In this document: positions 8,533 to 16,983 of the stretch, in pieces | Layout of the letters: each line of letters begins with the position of its first letter | How positions within the stretch are numbered: position 1 is the first letter of the stretch | Notes under the pieces: generated by a model | Seen by the model: the letters and a program-made list of their open reading frames with translations, nothing else | Told to the model about the DNA's origin: nothing | Databases searched by the model: none | Source of the DNA: Candidatus Eiseniibacteriota bacterium | GTDB taxonomy: Bacteria > Eisenbacteria > RBG-16-71-46 | DNA length: 38,892 nt | Assembly: GCA_025360715.1 (NCBI GenBank) | Contig: JANYBS010000123.1 | Location: forward strand, 1 to 38,892 | Direction: 5' to 3' | Program-made: the position numbers and the translations under genes

Positions 8533-9216
8533 CTATCGATCCGCGCGGTCCGTACCGCCGCGAGTGCGGAAGTAGACCGAGGGCGCGAGGAAGTTCGCAA
8601 AGCCGATCTGGAACATGTTGCTCCAGAAGCCAGCGAGCTTGGGATACTTGCCACGGTAATACGGCAGGTCGACGCTTTCGACCTGCGTGAACGAAGCGCT
8701 CAGCAGCCGCGACAATTCGGCGCGCGTGAAGCCGGCGTGCGCGCCTTGTTCATTGGACCAGCGGCCCTGCAGACGGCGGCCCCAGTCGATGAGATTCCAC
8801 CACACTTTCTCGAATGTGGTCGCGCGTCCGCCGATGTAGCCCACGAAGCGGGCTTTGTTGGGCGTGCCGAAATAACCGGCGCCCGGTTTGGCCAGCGCGC
8901 GGTGCGCTTCCGCGATCGCCTTGGGCGGCTGCGGTACGTGCTCGAGCACGTGGTAGCAGTACACGGCGTCGAACGAGCCGTCGCGGAACGGCAGGCGCTG
9001 AGCATCGGCGCGCAGCAACTGCACTCCGGGACGCTTCCACTGGGGGTCCACTTCGAGGTCGATACCGATCACCAGCGACTGGGTCGCGTCGGCCAGGTGG
9101 GCGACTTCCACACCGGCGCCGCAACCGATCACGAGCATGACCTTCGGTTTGACGCCCACATCATTCATGAGCCCGCGGAAGAACTCCGCCTCGAACCCGA
9201 AGTTGCCCTCGCTCAC
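8533..9216 (-). CDS. Class I SAM-dependent methyltransferase
   Basis: A 227-residue Methyltransf_11 protein. Motif I is [10 protein letters not shown] (27-36), the acidic ribose contact is in GIDLEVDP, and [16 protein letters not shown] covers motif IV. The C-terminal part ([24 protein letters not shown]) is unlike the neighbouring methyltransferases, so the two enzymes of this operon are not recent duplicates. It begins with GTG overlapping the stop of the membrane-anchored gene by 4 nt (GTGA) and ends 7 nt before the B12 subunit start. It is therefore almost certainly translated together with both. The substrate is unknown. Confidence 0.85.
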   Translation of the reverse strand: MSEGNFGFEAEFFRGLMNDVGVKPKVMLVIGCGAGVEVAHLADATQSLVIGIDLEVDPQWKRPGVQLLRADAQRLPFRDGSFDAVYCYHVLEHVPQPPKAIAEAHRALAKPGAGYFGTPNKARFVGYIGGRATTFEKVWWNLIDWGRRLQGRWSNEQGAHAGFTRAELSRLLSASFTQVESVDLPYYRGKYPKLAGFWSNMFQIGFANFLAPSVYFRTRGGTDRADR

Positions 9217-9830
9217 CGCTCGTCCTCCTCGTCGGCATCGAGCGCAGCCTCGGTTTCAAGATAAACGCGGCGGGCCTCGGCGAACTGCTCGGCCGACGGC
9301 GGCATGGCCTTGCCATCTTCATCGCGGCCCAGACGGATCACGCCGCGCGACTCGAACGCCTTGAGCGCCGCATCGGCGCCCTCACGCGTCTCGAAGACGA
9401 ACGCGGCGTACTCGCCATCGCGGCCCATGGCTTCGAGCCGCCACGGGCCTTCATCGGCGTCGCCACGCACGATGCGCGCGCCGGTGAAGTCGCCGGCATG
9501 CCAGCTCATGTCGAGCGCGCGGCCACCGCGGGCATTTCGCGCCGCGGAACCGGCCTTCCAGGCTTCGCCTGCTTCGTCGGGCGGCATGTACCGCACGGCG
9601 TGGGCATCGGGCACGATCGCGAACCCGTCCGTGGTCACGGCCACGACCTCGTCGTCGTCTTCGCCACCCACCAGGTCATCGTCGAGGTCATCGGGCACGG
9701 CGCCCTCGGAGTACGCATCCTCCACTGGCGGTGTCACATCGGCCGGCGCGGTGCCTTTGCCGCGCAGCGCGAAGCCGATGATCACGACCAACGCGACAGC
9801 GATCAGACCACCCAGCACAGTCGGGGACAA
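9213..9830 (-). CDS. Membrane-anchored acidic protein of unknown function
   Basis: The start is placed at TTG 9830, which has AAGGAG 5 nt upstream. A longer frame runs back into the mutase gene as a shadow. It gives 205 residues. One N-terminal membrane helix (VLGGLIAVALVVIIGFAL) is followed by a very acidic stretch (DDLDDDLVGGEDDDEVV). A soluble domain of about 150 residues follows with WHAGDFTGARIVRG, WRLEAMGRDGEYAAFVF and an acidic end (LDADEEDER). No family is recognised. It lies between the mutase large subunit (58 nt after its stop) and a methyltransferase that overlaps it by 4 nt. A charge-based contact between its acidic part and the basic tails of the mutase subunits is a speculation worth noting. 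Confidence 0.72.
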   Translation of the reverse strand: MSPTVLGGLIAVALVVIIGFALRGKGTAPADVTPPVEDAYSEGAVPDDLDDDLVGGEDDDEVVAVTTDGFAIVPDAHAVRYMPPDEAGEAWKAGSAARNARGGRALDMSWHAGDFTGARIVRGDADEGPWRLEAMGRDGEYAAFVFETREGADAALKAFESRGVIRLGRDEDGKAMPPSAEQFAEARRVYLETEAALDADEEDER

Positions 9831-9888
9831 AAGCGCTCCTTCGTCTGAAAACAGTCCGCTGAAGACCGTGAGCTGAAACGGGCAGGAC

Positions 9889-11661
9889 CTAGAACTCGGC
9901 CGACTCCACGTAATCGCCGAACACTTCGCGCATCGCGTTGCGGATCTCACCCTCGGTCGCGTAGGTGCGCACGGCATCGAGGATGCGGACCATGAGGTTG
10001 TCCTCGCCGGGCGCCGTGCGGGCGGCCGCGGTGAGCGCGTGCAGCGCGCTGGTGGTGGCCTTGTTGTCACGCGTGCGGCGCAGCTCTTCGAGCACCTGCT
10101 TCTGCTCGGCCTCGACCTCTTCGCCGATGTAGAGAATGGGCACGTCGATCTTCTCGTCCGGCTCCACGTACTCATTGACGCCCACGATCACCCGCTGCTT
10201 GCGCTCCATCTCCTGCTGGTACTGGTACGCGGCCGCGTTGATCTCGCGCTGGAAGAAGCCCTTCTCGATGCCGGCGACCACACCGCCCATGCCGTGGATC
10301 TGGCGGAAGTAGGCTTCCGCCTGCTCTTCGAGTTGGTTCGTGAGCGACTCCACGTAGTAGCTGCCCGCGAGCGGGTCGATGGTCTCGGTCACGCCGATCT
10401 CATGCGCGATCACCTGCTGGGTGCGCAGCGCGATCTTCACAGCTTTGTCGGAGGGCAGCGCGATCGTCTCGTCCATCGAGTTCGTGTGCAGCGACTGCGT
10501 ACCGCCCAGGACCGCCGCGAGTCCTTCGAACGCGGTGCGCACGATGTTGTTCTCGAGCTGCTTGTCCCACAGCGAGCAACCCGCGGTCTGCGTGTGGAAC
10601 CGCATGAGCCACGATTCCTTGCGCTTGGCGCCGAAGCGCTCGCGCATGTGGCGCGCCCAGATGCGCCGCGCGGCGCGCAGCTTGGCGATTTCTTCAAAGA
10701 AGTCGAGATGGCTGTTCCAGAAGAACGACAGGCGCGGCGCGAAGTCGTCCACGTCCATGCCGCGCTTGAGGCACTCCTCTACGTAGGTGAAGCCATCGGC
10801 AATGGTGAACGCCAGTTCCTGGCCCGCCGTGCTGCCGGCTTCGCGGATGTGATAGCCGCTCACCGAGATCGTGTTCCACTGCGGCACATGCTTGGTCGAG
10901 AACTCGATCAGGTCCACGATCAGGCGCAGAGAAGGCGTCGGCGGGAAGCACCAACACTTCTGGGCGATGTATTCCTTGAGAATGTCGTTCTGCAGCGTGC
11001 CGCGCAGGTTCTGGAAGGGCACGCCGCGCTTCTCGGCGTTCGCCAGGTAGAACGCGAACATGATCGGCGCCGGACCGTTGATGGTCATGCTCGTCGAGAT
11101 CTGGCCCGGGTGGATGCCCTGCAGCAGGCGCTCCATGTCGCGCAGGCTGTCGATCGCCACGCCGCACTTGCCGACCTCACCGTGGCTCTTGGGATGATCG
11201 CTGTCGTACCCCATGATGGTGGGGTTATCGAACGCGATGCTCAGGCCCGTCTGGCCGTTGCGCAGCAAGTAATGGAAGCGCTCGTTGGTCTCGGCAGCGG
11301 TGCCAAAGCCGGCGAACTGGCGCATGGTGAACATCTTGCCGCGATACATGGTGGGGTGCACTCCGCGCGTGAACGGATATTCCCCCGGCACGGCGAGATC
11401 CTTCGCGAGGTCCATGCCCTTCACGTCGTCGGGGCCGTAGAGCGGCTTGATCGGCGTGCCCGAGATCGTGAACGGGTACACATCGGTGCGCTTGCGCGAG
11501 GTCTCGTACTTCTCCGCCCAGGCCTTCTGCTGCGCCGCCAGCTTCGCGTTGGCCTTCGGCGCGGCCGGCTTCGCGGCGCCGCGATCGGCGCCCTTGTGGG
11601 CGCTCACGCGACGCGGGCGCGCCTTGGTGCGGCTGGGGGTGCTGCGAGTGCGCTTGGCCAT
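9889..11661 (-). CDS. B12-dependent acyl-CoA mutase large subunit (methylmalonyl-CoA mutase family, isobutyryl-CoA mutase-like active site)
   Basis: Catalyses a carbon-skeleton rearrangement of an acyl-CoA together with the separate B12-binding subunit. The ATG at 11661 has GAGGAG 7 nt upstream and gives 590 residues. The TIM barrel starts near residue 95. Conserved are [13 protein letters not shown] (114-126), [25 protein letters not shown] (221-235), [11 protein letters not shown] with Tyr270/His271, and [10 protein letters not shown]. At the two residues that read the acyl group, Tyr89 and Arg207 of Propionibacterium methylmalonyl-CoA mutase, this protein has Phe116 and Gln234, as reported for isobutyryl-CoA mutase. 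The first 40 residues are an added Arg/Lys/Ala-rich basic stretch. It is the first gene of the operon and its promoter lies at 11719-11748. Confidence 0.93.
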   Translation of the reverse strand: MAKRTRSTPSRTKARPRRVSAHKGADRGAAKPAAPKANAKLAAQQKAWAEKYETSRKRTDVYPFTISGTPIKPLYGPDDVKGMDLAKDLAVPGEYPFTRGVHPTMYRGKMFTMRQFAGFGTAAETNERFHYLLRNGQTGLSIAFDNPTIMGYDSDHPKSHGEVGKCGVAIDSLRDMERLLQGIHPGQISTSMTINGPAPIMFAFYLANAEKRGVPFQNLRGTLQNDILKEYIAQKCWCFPPTPSLRLIVDLIEFSTKHVPQWNTISVSGYHIREAGSTAGQELAFTIADGFTYVEECLKRGMDVDDFAPRLSFFWNSHLDFFEEIAKLRAARRIWARHMRERFGAKRKESWLMRFHTQTAGCSLWDKQLENNIVRTAFEGLAAVLGGTQSLHTNSMDETIALPSDKAVKIALRTQQVIAHEIGVTETIDPLAGSYYVESLTNQLEEQAEAYFRQIHGMGGVVAGIEKGFFQREINAAAYQYQQEMERKQRVIVGVNEYVEPDEKIDVPILYIGEEVEAEQKQVLEELRRTRDNKATTSALHALTAAARTAPGEDNLMVRILDAVRTYATEGEIRNAMREVFGDYVESAEF

Positions 11662-11718
11662 GCGGAATCTCCTCGCGACGCCAGGATGGATGCGGGCGTG
11701 TAAGTGCCGAACCGGGCG

Positions 11719-11748
11719 AGAGTAAGCCGCGCGGCGGAAAGGGGTCAA
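11719..11748 (-). promoter_or_regulatory. Predicted sigma-70-type promoter of the mutase operon
   Basis: -35 TTGACC (11748-11743), an 18-nt spacer, and -10 TACTCT (11724-11719). It would start transcription about 50 nt before the mutase ATG. The same -10 hexamer and spacer recur before the epimerase operon. Confidence 0.5.
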
Positions 11749-11898
11749 GACGCAGCGCGCACCCAAGCTCACCTTGCCCGGGCCGCGGCGGATGCGCCCT
11801 CAAGCGCACTGGCTCACCGCCCGAGACTTCCGTGCACGAGCCACCACGCCACCCGGAGCGTGCGCGGCGTGTCCCTCCCAACGAGCACGGAAGCCTTC

Positions 11899-13203
11899 AT
11901 GTTCAACCTGCCATGGACGAAGCGCCCCGCGCGGGCCAGTGCCGCCGCTGCCGAGCCGGTCGCTCCCGACGCCGAGGCGGCCGATATGTCGAAGCCGCTC
12001 TATGCCGCCCGCCAGCCGATCCTGGGGCGCGACGATCAGGTCTTTGGGTACGAGATCCTGTTCCGTGATTCTGCCGAGAACCGCTTCAGCGCCAAAGACG
12101 CCGACAAAGCATCGGCCTCGAGCATCGAGACGAGCGCGGCCGCGTTCGGGCTCACGTCGCTCGTGGGCGAGCGCCTCGCGTTCGTGAATCTCACGAAGGA
12201 CGCCCTGCTCGCGGAATACTTTCGCATGCTCCCCAAGGAGCGCACGGTGTTGGAATTGCTCGAGACGATCGAGCCCGACGCGCAGGTGCTCGACACGTGC
12301 CGCCGCGCGCGCGCCGAGGGCTATCGTTTTGCACTCGACGACTACACATTCAACGAGTCCGCCGCGCCGCTGCTGGAGGTCGCCGACATCATCAAGGTCG
12401 ACTTCCGACTGGCCGCGCATGCGCGCAAGGCGCAGGCGGTGGATTCGCTCAAGACCCGCGGCCTGCGCGTGCTCGCCGAGAAGGTCGAGACCATCGAAGA
12501 GCACCGCATCGCGCTCGCCGCCGGGTATGACTACTTCCAGGGCTATTACTATTGCAAGCCCGAGATGGTGCAGACGCGTGACCTGCCGCCGGCCAAGGTG
12601 AGCGTGCTGCGATTCATGGCCGAAGTGGCCAAGGACGATGTGTCGTTCGACCGGCTGGAAGACCTCTTCCGCACGGATCCGGGCCTCACGCTCCGATTGC
12701 TGCGTTATCTCAATTCGGCCGCGTTCGGCTGGCGTCATGAGATCCCCTCCATGAGGCAGGCGCTGGCGGTGATGGGCCTGCGCCCGCTGCGCAAGTGGGC
12801 GACCATGCTGGGCATGATGCAATTGTGCGATGACCGCCCGCGCGAACTGGCGGTGACCGCGCTCTCGCGTGGCCGCTTCGCCGAGCGCATCGGCCCGGCC
12901 ACGGGCCTGCAACCGCAGGGTGACGACCTGTTCCTGACCGGCATGCTGTCGCTCGTCGACACGATGGTCGGCCGCCCGATCCCCGAGATCATCGACACAC
13001 TGAGCGTGCCCGACTCCGTGCGCACCGCATTGCTCGCGCACGAGAACCCGCTGGGCCCGGTGCTCGACCTGGTCACCGCTTATGAACAAGGCGACTGGAA
13101 GAAGGTCGACGCCACAAGCCAGAGCGTGCACGTGAACGCCCGGCAGCTCGACGAGGCGTACGTGGACTCGCTGCAGTGGGCGGAGGAGACGGTCGCGGCG
13201 TAG
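11899..13203 (+). CDS. EAL-HDOD signalling protein (YuxH/CdgJ type)
   Basis: A 434-residue regulator that diverges from the mutase operon. An Ala/Pro-rich start (about 30 residues) leads to an EAL domain with GYEILFR, FVNLTKDALL, LELLETI, ALDDYTF, IIKVD, AEKVET and QGYYYCKPE. The DDFGTG loop of active c-di-GMP phosphodiesterases is replaced by DDYTF, so it is probably catalytically inactive, as is normal in this family. The second half is an HDOD domain (LRLLRYLNSAAFG, AVMGLRPLRKWATML). The ATG at 11899 has only a weak GGAAG upstream; GTG 11869 is an alternative. Relatives act in motility or biofilm control by protein contact, which is a family property and not shown here. Confidence 0.9.
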   Translation: MFNLPWTKRPARASAAAAEPVAPDAEAADMSKPLYAARQPILGRDDQVFGYEILFRDSAENRFSAKDADKASASSIETSAAAFGLTSLVGERLAFVNLTKDALLAEYFRMLPKERTVLELLETIEPDAQVLDTCRRARAEGYRFALDDYTFNESAAPLLEVADIIKVDFRLAAHARKAQAVDSLKTRGLRVLAEKVETIEEHRIALAAGYDYFQGYYYCKPEMVQTRDLPPAKVSVLRFMAEVAKDDVSFDRLEDLFRTDPGLTLRLLRYLNSAAFGWRHEIPSMRQALAVMGLRPLRKWATMLGMMQLCDDRPRELAVTALSRGRFAERIGPATGLQPQGDDLFLTGMLSLVDTMVGRPIPEIIDTLSVPDSVRTALLAHENPLGPVLDLVTAYEQGDWKKVDATSQSVHVNARQLDEAYVDSLQWAEETVAA

Positions 13204-13228
13204 CGGAGCGTGGCGGACGCGCGGGCGA

Positions 13229-14179
13229 TCAGTCCCGCGCGCTCAGCAGCCGCGTCGCGATCTGGTGCGGTGTCGCGCTGCGCTGGGCGAGCGCGGCGAG
13301 CGCGTCATTCCAGATGCCATCGCCGGCGTGGGCGCGGAACTGGCGCCAGAGCTGGTCCTCGATCAGGTCGCGCAGGCGCTGCTCCAAGCGGCGCCGGCGC
13401 CGGCGCTCCAGGTCACCGGTCTCGCGCAGGTATGCGAGATGCTCTTCGAAGCGCTCGACAAGCTCGCGCACCCCGTCGGCCTTGGAAGCGATCGTGAGCT
13501 GCACCGGGATCGTCCAGGTGCCCGAGTGCGCGCGCAGGTCGAGCGCGGACTGGATGGCGAACGCCGCCCGGTCGGCGCCTTCGCGATCCGCTTTGTTGAT
13601 CACGAATACATCGGCGATCTCCATGAGACCGGCTTTCATGGCCTGCACGGCGTCACCGGACTCGGGCACGAGCACCACCGCTGTGGTGTCGGCCGTCTGC
13701 GCGACTTCGAGCTCGCTCTGCCCCACGCCCACGGTCTCGATCAGGATGCGCGAGTAACCGGCGGCGTCGAGCACATCGCACACCTGCGCGGTGTGCACGG
13801 CGAGCCCGCCCATGCTGCCGCGCGTGGCCATGGAGCGGATGAATACGCCGGGGTCGCCGGCCAGTTCGACCATGCGCACGCGGTCGCCCAGCAAAGCGCC
13901 GCCCGAGAACGGACTCGTCGGGTCCACGGCGACGATGGCCACGGTCTCACCGCGATGCCGGTATTCCGTGGCGAGCTTGGTCACGAGCGTGCTCTTGCCC
14001 GCGCCCGGCGGGCCGGTGATGCCGATCCGGAACGCGCGGCCGCTCGCACCGAAACAGGCGTCGAGCAGTTCCACCGAGCCTTCCGACTCGTTCTCCACCC
14101 ACGAGATCGCGCGCGCAAGCGGCACGCGTTCGCCGGCGAGCGTGCGAGCGATCAGTTCGGAAGTCGGCAGATCGGGCAT
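13229..14179 (-). CDS. meaB: MeaB/ArgK-family GTPase, chaperone of the B12 acyl-CoA mutase
   Basis: A SIMIBI-class GTPase that loads and protects adenosylcobalamin in methylmalonyl- or isobutyryl-CoA mutase. Its 316 residues are the normal length. The Walker A is GPPGAGKST (56-64). VDPTSPFSGGALLGDRVRM is the family's Mg/Walker A' region, ETVGVGQSE matches the switch region and INKAD is the base-recognition motif. The C-terminal helices (RRRRRRLEQRLRDLIEDQLW) form the usual dimerisation arm. It lies about 1.6 kb from the mutase large subunit, with the EAL-HDOD gene between them, and has its own predicted promoter. This supports a complete, locally encoded mutase system. Confidence 0.95.
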   Translation of the reverse strand: MPDLPTSELIARTLAGERVPLARAISWVENESEGSVELLDACFGASGRAFRIGITGPPGAGKSTLVTKLATEYRHRGETVAIVAVDPTSPFSGGALLGDRVRMVELAGDPGVFIRSMATRGSMGGLAVHTAQVCDVLDAAGYSRILIETVGVGQSELEVAQTADTTAVVLVPESGDAVQAMKAGLMEIADVFVINKADREGADRAAFAIQSALDLRAHSGTWTIPVQLTIASKADGVRELVERFEEHLAYLRETGDLERRRRRRLEQRLRDLIEDQLWRQFRAHAGDGIWNDALAALAQRSATPHQIATRLLSARD

Positions 14180-14241
14180 GAACGGAGGTTCCCGGATGGA
14201 TCCGCGCAGAGCGCGGCAGCAGCGGCGGATGCAGAAGCGCC

Positions 14242-14270
14242 AAGCTAAGCCGCGTGCCGGGGGCGGTCAA
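14242..14270 (-). promoter_or_regulatory. Predicted promoter of meaB
   Basis: -35 TTGACC (14270-14265), a 17-nt spacer, and -10 TAGCTT (14247-14242). It shares TTGACC and the CGCGGCTTA context with the mutase operon promoter, so the two may be co-expressed. The -10 match is weak and the -35 lies inside the hairpin that follows the M23 gene. Confidence 0.35.
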
Positions 14271-14286
14271 GAACCGCGCCGCCCCC
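14259..14286 (-). terminator. GC hairpin after the M23 peptidase gene
   Basis: An 8-bp perfect stem (14259-14266 with 14279-14286) and a 12-nt loop, starting 11 nt past the peptidase stop in the minus direction. No T-run follows. Confidence 0.4.
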
Positions 14287-14297
14287 GCAGCCGCGCG

Positions 14298-15317
14298 CTA
14301 CCTGGCGTTGGCGATCTTCTGGCCCTTGATCACCTCGGCGCGTGCGACGCTCTTGCCGTCGACCACGAGGCCCGTGAACTGTACGGGCAGACCTTCGCCA
14401 TCGAAGGGCCGCGGCGTGTCCTGCAGGTGGTAGTGCACGTGGGGCTCGGACGTATTTCCCGAGTTCCCGCACAGCCCGATCGCCTGCCCGGCGTTCACCT
14501 TGTCGCCCAGCCTTACTTCAAGACTGTGCGGCTGCATGTGCGCGATCAGCGAATACTCGCCGTTGCCATGGTCGATCACGACCGAGTTCCCGGTCGCGTG
14601 CGCAGGATCGCGCTGACCGGGCGCGTTGTCGGGCAGGCTGTCGCAGAGCCACACGATCCTGCCCGCGCCGGGCGCCAAGACGGGCTGGCCATAGCAGTAG
14701 TAGTCGCTGAGCGACTTGCCGTCGCCCCTGTGGGTGCTGCCGTCCTTCATGATCAAGATGTCGTGCGCAAAGCGCTGGTCGCGATACGCCGCGTGGTAGT
14801 TCTGCTCGATGGTGCGTCCGCCCCACACCACATCCCAGGTGCCGCGAAAGGGCAGATGCAACGCAGTCTTGGTCACGTACTCGAGATTCGGGCTCGCGTA
14901 CGCCTTGGGCTTCTCGTCCTGCGCTGGGCGCATGAGCAGGCCGGCGATCTGCCCATCGGCCGTGAAGCTGGCCATGAGGTCGATGGGTACGGGCATCTTC
15001 TCGAACGACGTGCGCGCGATCCACGTCCAGACGCCACGCGTCTCCACCACGCGCTCACGCTCGATCGCCCGCAGCGCGCCCATCTGCGCGTGCATCGTGT
15101 TCTGCGCCTGCACCCATGTGAGCGAGTCCTTGAGCGCGCCGCGCATGCGCTCATCGAATAGCGTCCACAAGCGCCCGGGCACGCCATTGCTCACGTCGGG
15201 CACGATCGCGTGCGCGGCGGCGGTGACAGTGACCGAATCCGAGATCGCCGCAGCATGCAGCGGTGACGAGGCGGTCGCGAGCAACAAGGCAGCAGTGAGC
15301 AGAGACCAGCGAGACAT
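14298..15317 (-). CDS. Secreted M23-family metallopeptidase (LytM/lysostaphin type)
   Basis: A 339-residue protein with a signal peptide (about 1-23) and GGAGG 5 nt before the ATG. Residues 40-140 form a DUF3887-like N-terminal domain (RLWTLFDERMRGALKDSLTW). The zinc peptidase domain follows: NYHAAYRDQRFAHDILI supplies His175 and Asp186 as metal ligands, IAHMQPHS includes His260, and PHVHYHLQ supplies His293 and His295. The order H...D...HxH is complete, so it should be active on peptidoglycan cross-bridges or other Gly-containing peptides in the periplasm or outside. It is a single gene, divergent from the secreted barrel protein. Confidence 0.92.
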   Translation of the reverse strand: MSRWSLLTAALLLATASSPLHAAAISDSVTVTAAAHAIVPDVSNGVPGRLWTLFDERMRGALKDSLTWVQAQNTMHAQMGALRAIERERVVETRGVWTWIARTSFEKMPVPIDLMASFTADGQIAGLLMRPAQDEKPKAYASPNLEYVTKTALHLPFRGTWDVVWGGRTIEQNYHAAYRDQRFAHDILIMKDGSTHRGDGKSLSDYYCYGQPVLAPGAGRIVWLCDSLPDNAPGQRDPAHATGNSVVIDHGNGEYSLIAHMQPHSLEVRLGDKVNAGQAIGLCGNSGNTSEPHVHYHLQDTPRPFDGEGLPVQFTGLVVDGKSVARAEVIKGQKIANAR

Positions 15318-15356
15318 GGAACCTCCGGGGTGTGGCTGGGGAAGTGCGTGCGCCCC

Positions 15357-15393
15357 AGCATACGCGCGTTCGCGCCTGGAGTTGCGGTAGGCT
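15357..15393. promoter_or_regulatory. Divergent -10 elements between M23 peptidase and barrel-protein genes
   Basis: Minus strand TATGCT at 15362-15357 serves the peptidase. Plus strand TAGGCT at 15388-15393 would start RNA at or next to the ATG at 15400, giving an essentially leaderless mRNA. No convincing -35 hexamer is seen for either, so confidence is low. Confidence 0.3.
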
Positions 15394-15399
15394 GAGGAC

Positions 15400-16983
15400 A
15401 TGCGTCGTCCCCTGCTGGCCAGCCTTGCCGCCCTCACCACATTCGTGACCTCGCTCACGTGTGCGCCGCGCAACGCTCGCACCACGGCCGCGCCCGAATT
15501 GTGGTTCTACCAGTCGGTCAGTCTGGCCGATGCGAACGCCGTTTCGCGCACCGGGGCGCTGTGGCGTCGCGCCGCGGCCGCGGGCTACTCGCGCGTGGTG
15601 CTCGCGGATGTGCGCTTTGCGCGGCCGTCGGCACAGGACGCGGCCTATCTCGCCAACGTCGCAGCGCTGCGCGCACTGGCCGACTCGCTCCATCTGGCGA
15701 TCGTGCCGGGCATCTGCACGCTGGGCCGCGAGGACGGCGCGCTGCTCGCCGAGGATCCGGACCTGGCCGAAGCGCTGCCCGTGCGCGGCGCGAAGTTCGT
15801 GGCGCAGGGCGGTATCGCGCGACTGGTGGCGGATCCGCCGGTGGCGCTGCCCGCGGCGATGCCGGCCCTCGAAGGCGCGATCACGCAGAGCGGCGGCGTA
15901 CTGAGCATGCAGGCGCTCACCGGCCGCACTCGCGTGGGCGCCGACGTCGCACTTGCACCATGGCGCGTGTACCACGTGCGCGTGGCGATCCGCACGCAGG
16001 AGTGGCGCGGTGATGCGCAGTTGCGCGTGACGAGCGATGGCCGCGAACTGGCGTTCGCGCGCGTGACGCCCAAGCCGCAGCAGGACTGGACCGCTTACGA
16101 CGCGGTGTTCTACTCACAGGCGCACACGCGCGTGAAGATCAGCTTCGGCGACTGGCATCCGCGCGGTGGCGGAATCGAATGGCGCGACTGGCACATCGAC
16201 GAGGCCGGCCCCGTGAACCTGGTGCGCCGCGCCGACACGCCGTTCATGCTGGAGGGCCTGCGCGAGGGCCGCGACTTCGAGCCCGTGCGCGACACGCTCA
16301 TGGGGAACTCGCCATGGCGCGGGCAGTACCGCGTATGGCACGAGCCGCCGGTGATCCGCGTGCATGCCCAAGACGGCACCGTGCTGCGCGCATCGTGGTG
16401 GGGCGCCGCGGTCGTGTATGCGCACCAAGTGGCAGCCTGCGCCAGCGATTCCGCGGTGCTGCGCCGCTACGCGCAGGAGGGCCCACGCGTGCGCCAGCTT
16501 TTTGGCGCCCGCACCGTGATGCTCATGCACGACGAGGTTCGCGCGCTCGGCGGCGACCCCGCATGTGTGCGCGCGGGCGGCGATGCCGGCAAGCTCCTGG
16601 CGGCGAATGTGCGCGCGGCGCAATCGGGCGCGCGTCCGGCAGACGCGTGCATCTGGAACGACATGTTCGATCCCGCCCAGAATGCGGTGCCGGACTACCA
16701 TCTGGTCACGAGCGATCTCTCGCACGCGGCCAGTGGACTGGATCCCAGCGTCACGATCGTGAACTGGAACCTGCCGCATCTGGAATCATCGCTGCGCTTC
16801 TTCGCTGCGCGCGGCCACGCGCAGGTGATCGCAGGCTACTACGATGGCCGCGTGGAGGACTCGCGCGCGTGGGTGCCGCTGCTTGCGCGCGTGCCGCGCA
16901 TCCGCGCGGTCATGTACACGACGTGGCAGGAGCGCTACGGCGATCTGGAGCGCTTCGCGCAGCTGGTGCGTTCGGCGCGTTAG
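15400..16983 (+). CDS. Secreted glycosidase-like (beta/alpha)8-barrel protein, uncharacterised family
   Basis: A 527-residue protein with an N-terminal signal peptide ending near Cys21 (LTTFVTSLTCAP, not a canonical lipobox). The first barrel strands are ELWFYQSVSLADAN and YSRVVLADVRFA. Residues 180-280 look like an inserted beta-sandwich of the galactose-binding type (YHVRVAIRTQEW, VKISFGDWHPRGGGIEWRDW). The C-terminal half resumes the barrel with TVMLMHDEVRAL, CIWNDMFDPAQNA, VTIVNWNLPH, IAGYYDG and AVMYTTWQERY. This order recalls GH20/GH123-like secreted proteins in which the HDE triad sits at the active site; substrate and activity are unknown. It ends with its stop directly touching the stop of the convergent glycosyltransferase gene. 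Confidence 0.75.
   Translation: MRRPLLASLAALTTFVTSLTCAPRNARTTAAPELWFYQSVSLADANAVSRTGALWRRAAAAGYSRVVLADVRFARPSAQDAAYLANVAALRALADSLHLAIVPGICTLGREDGALLAEDPDLAEALPVRGAKFVAQGGIARLVADPPVALPAAMPALEGAITQSGGVLSMQALTGRTRVGADVALAPWRVYHVRVAIRTQEWRGDAQLRVTSDGRELAFARVTPKPQQDWTAYDAVFYSQAHTRVKISFGDWHPRGGGIEWRDWHIDEAGPVNLVRRADTPFMLEGLREGRDFEPVRDTLMGNSPWRGQYRVWHEPPVIRVHAQDGTVLRASWWGAAVVYAHQVAACASDSAVLRRYAQEGPRVRQLFGARTVMLMHDEVRALGGDPACVRAGGDAGKLLAANVRAAQSGARPADACIWNDMFDPAQNAVPDYHLVTSDLSHAASGLDPSVTIVNWNLPHLESSLRFFAARGHAQVIAGYYDGRVEDSRAWVPLLARVPRIRAVMYTTWQERYGDLERFAQLVRSAR

Noticed and set aside
6774-8690. 638-codon plus-strand open frame
   Set aside because: It is antisense to the reductase, methyltransferase and B12-subunit genes, is Arg/Ala/His-rich without domains, and is a typical GC-rich shadow.
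9831-10175. N-terminal extension of the membrane-anchored acidic protein
   Set aside because: It overlaps the mutase C-terminus in another frame and reads as low-complexity Arg/Ser/Pro; TTG 9830 has a good ribosome-binding site.
10039-11703. 554-codon plus-strand open frame opposite the mutase
   Set aside because: The minus strand carries a clear mutase with conserved active site; the plus frame has only compositional bias.
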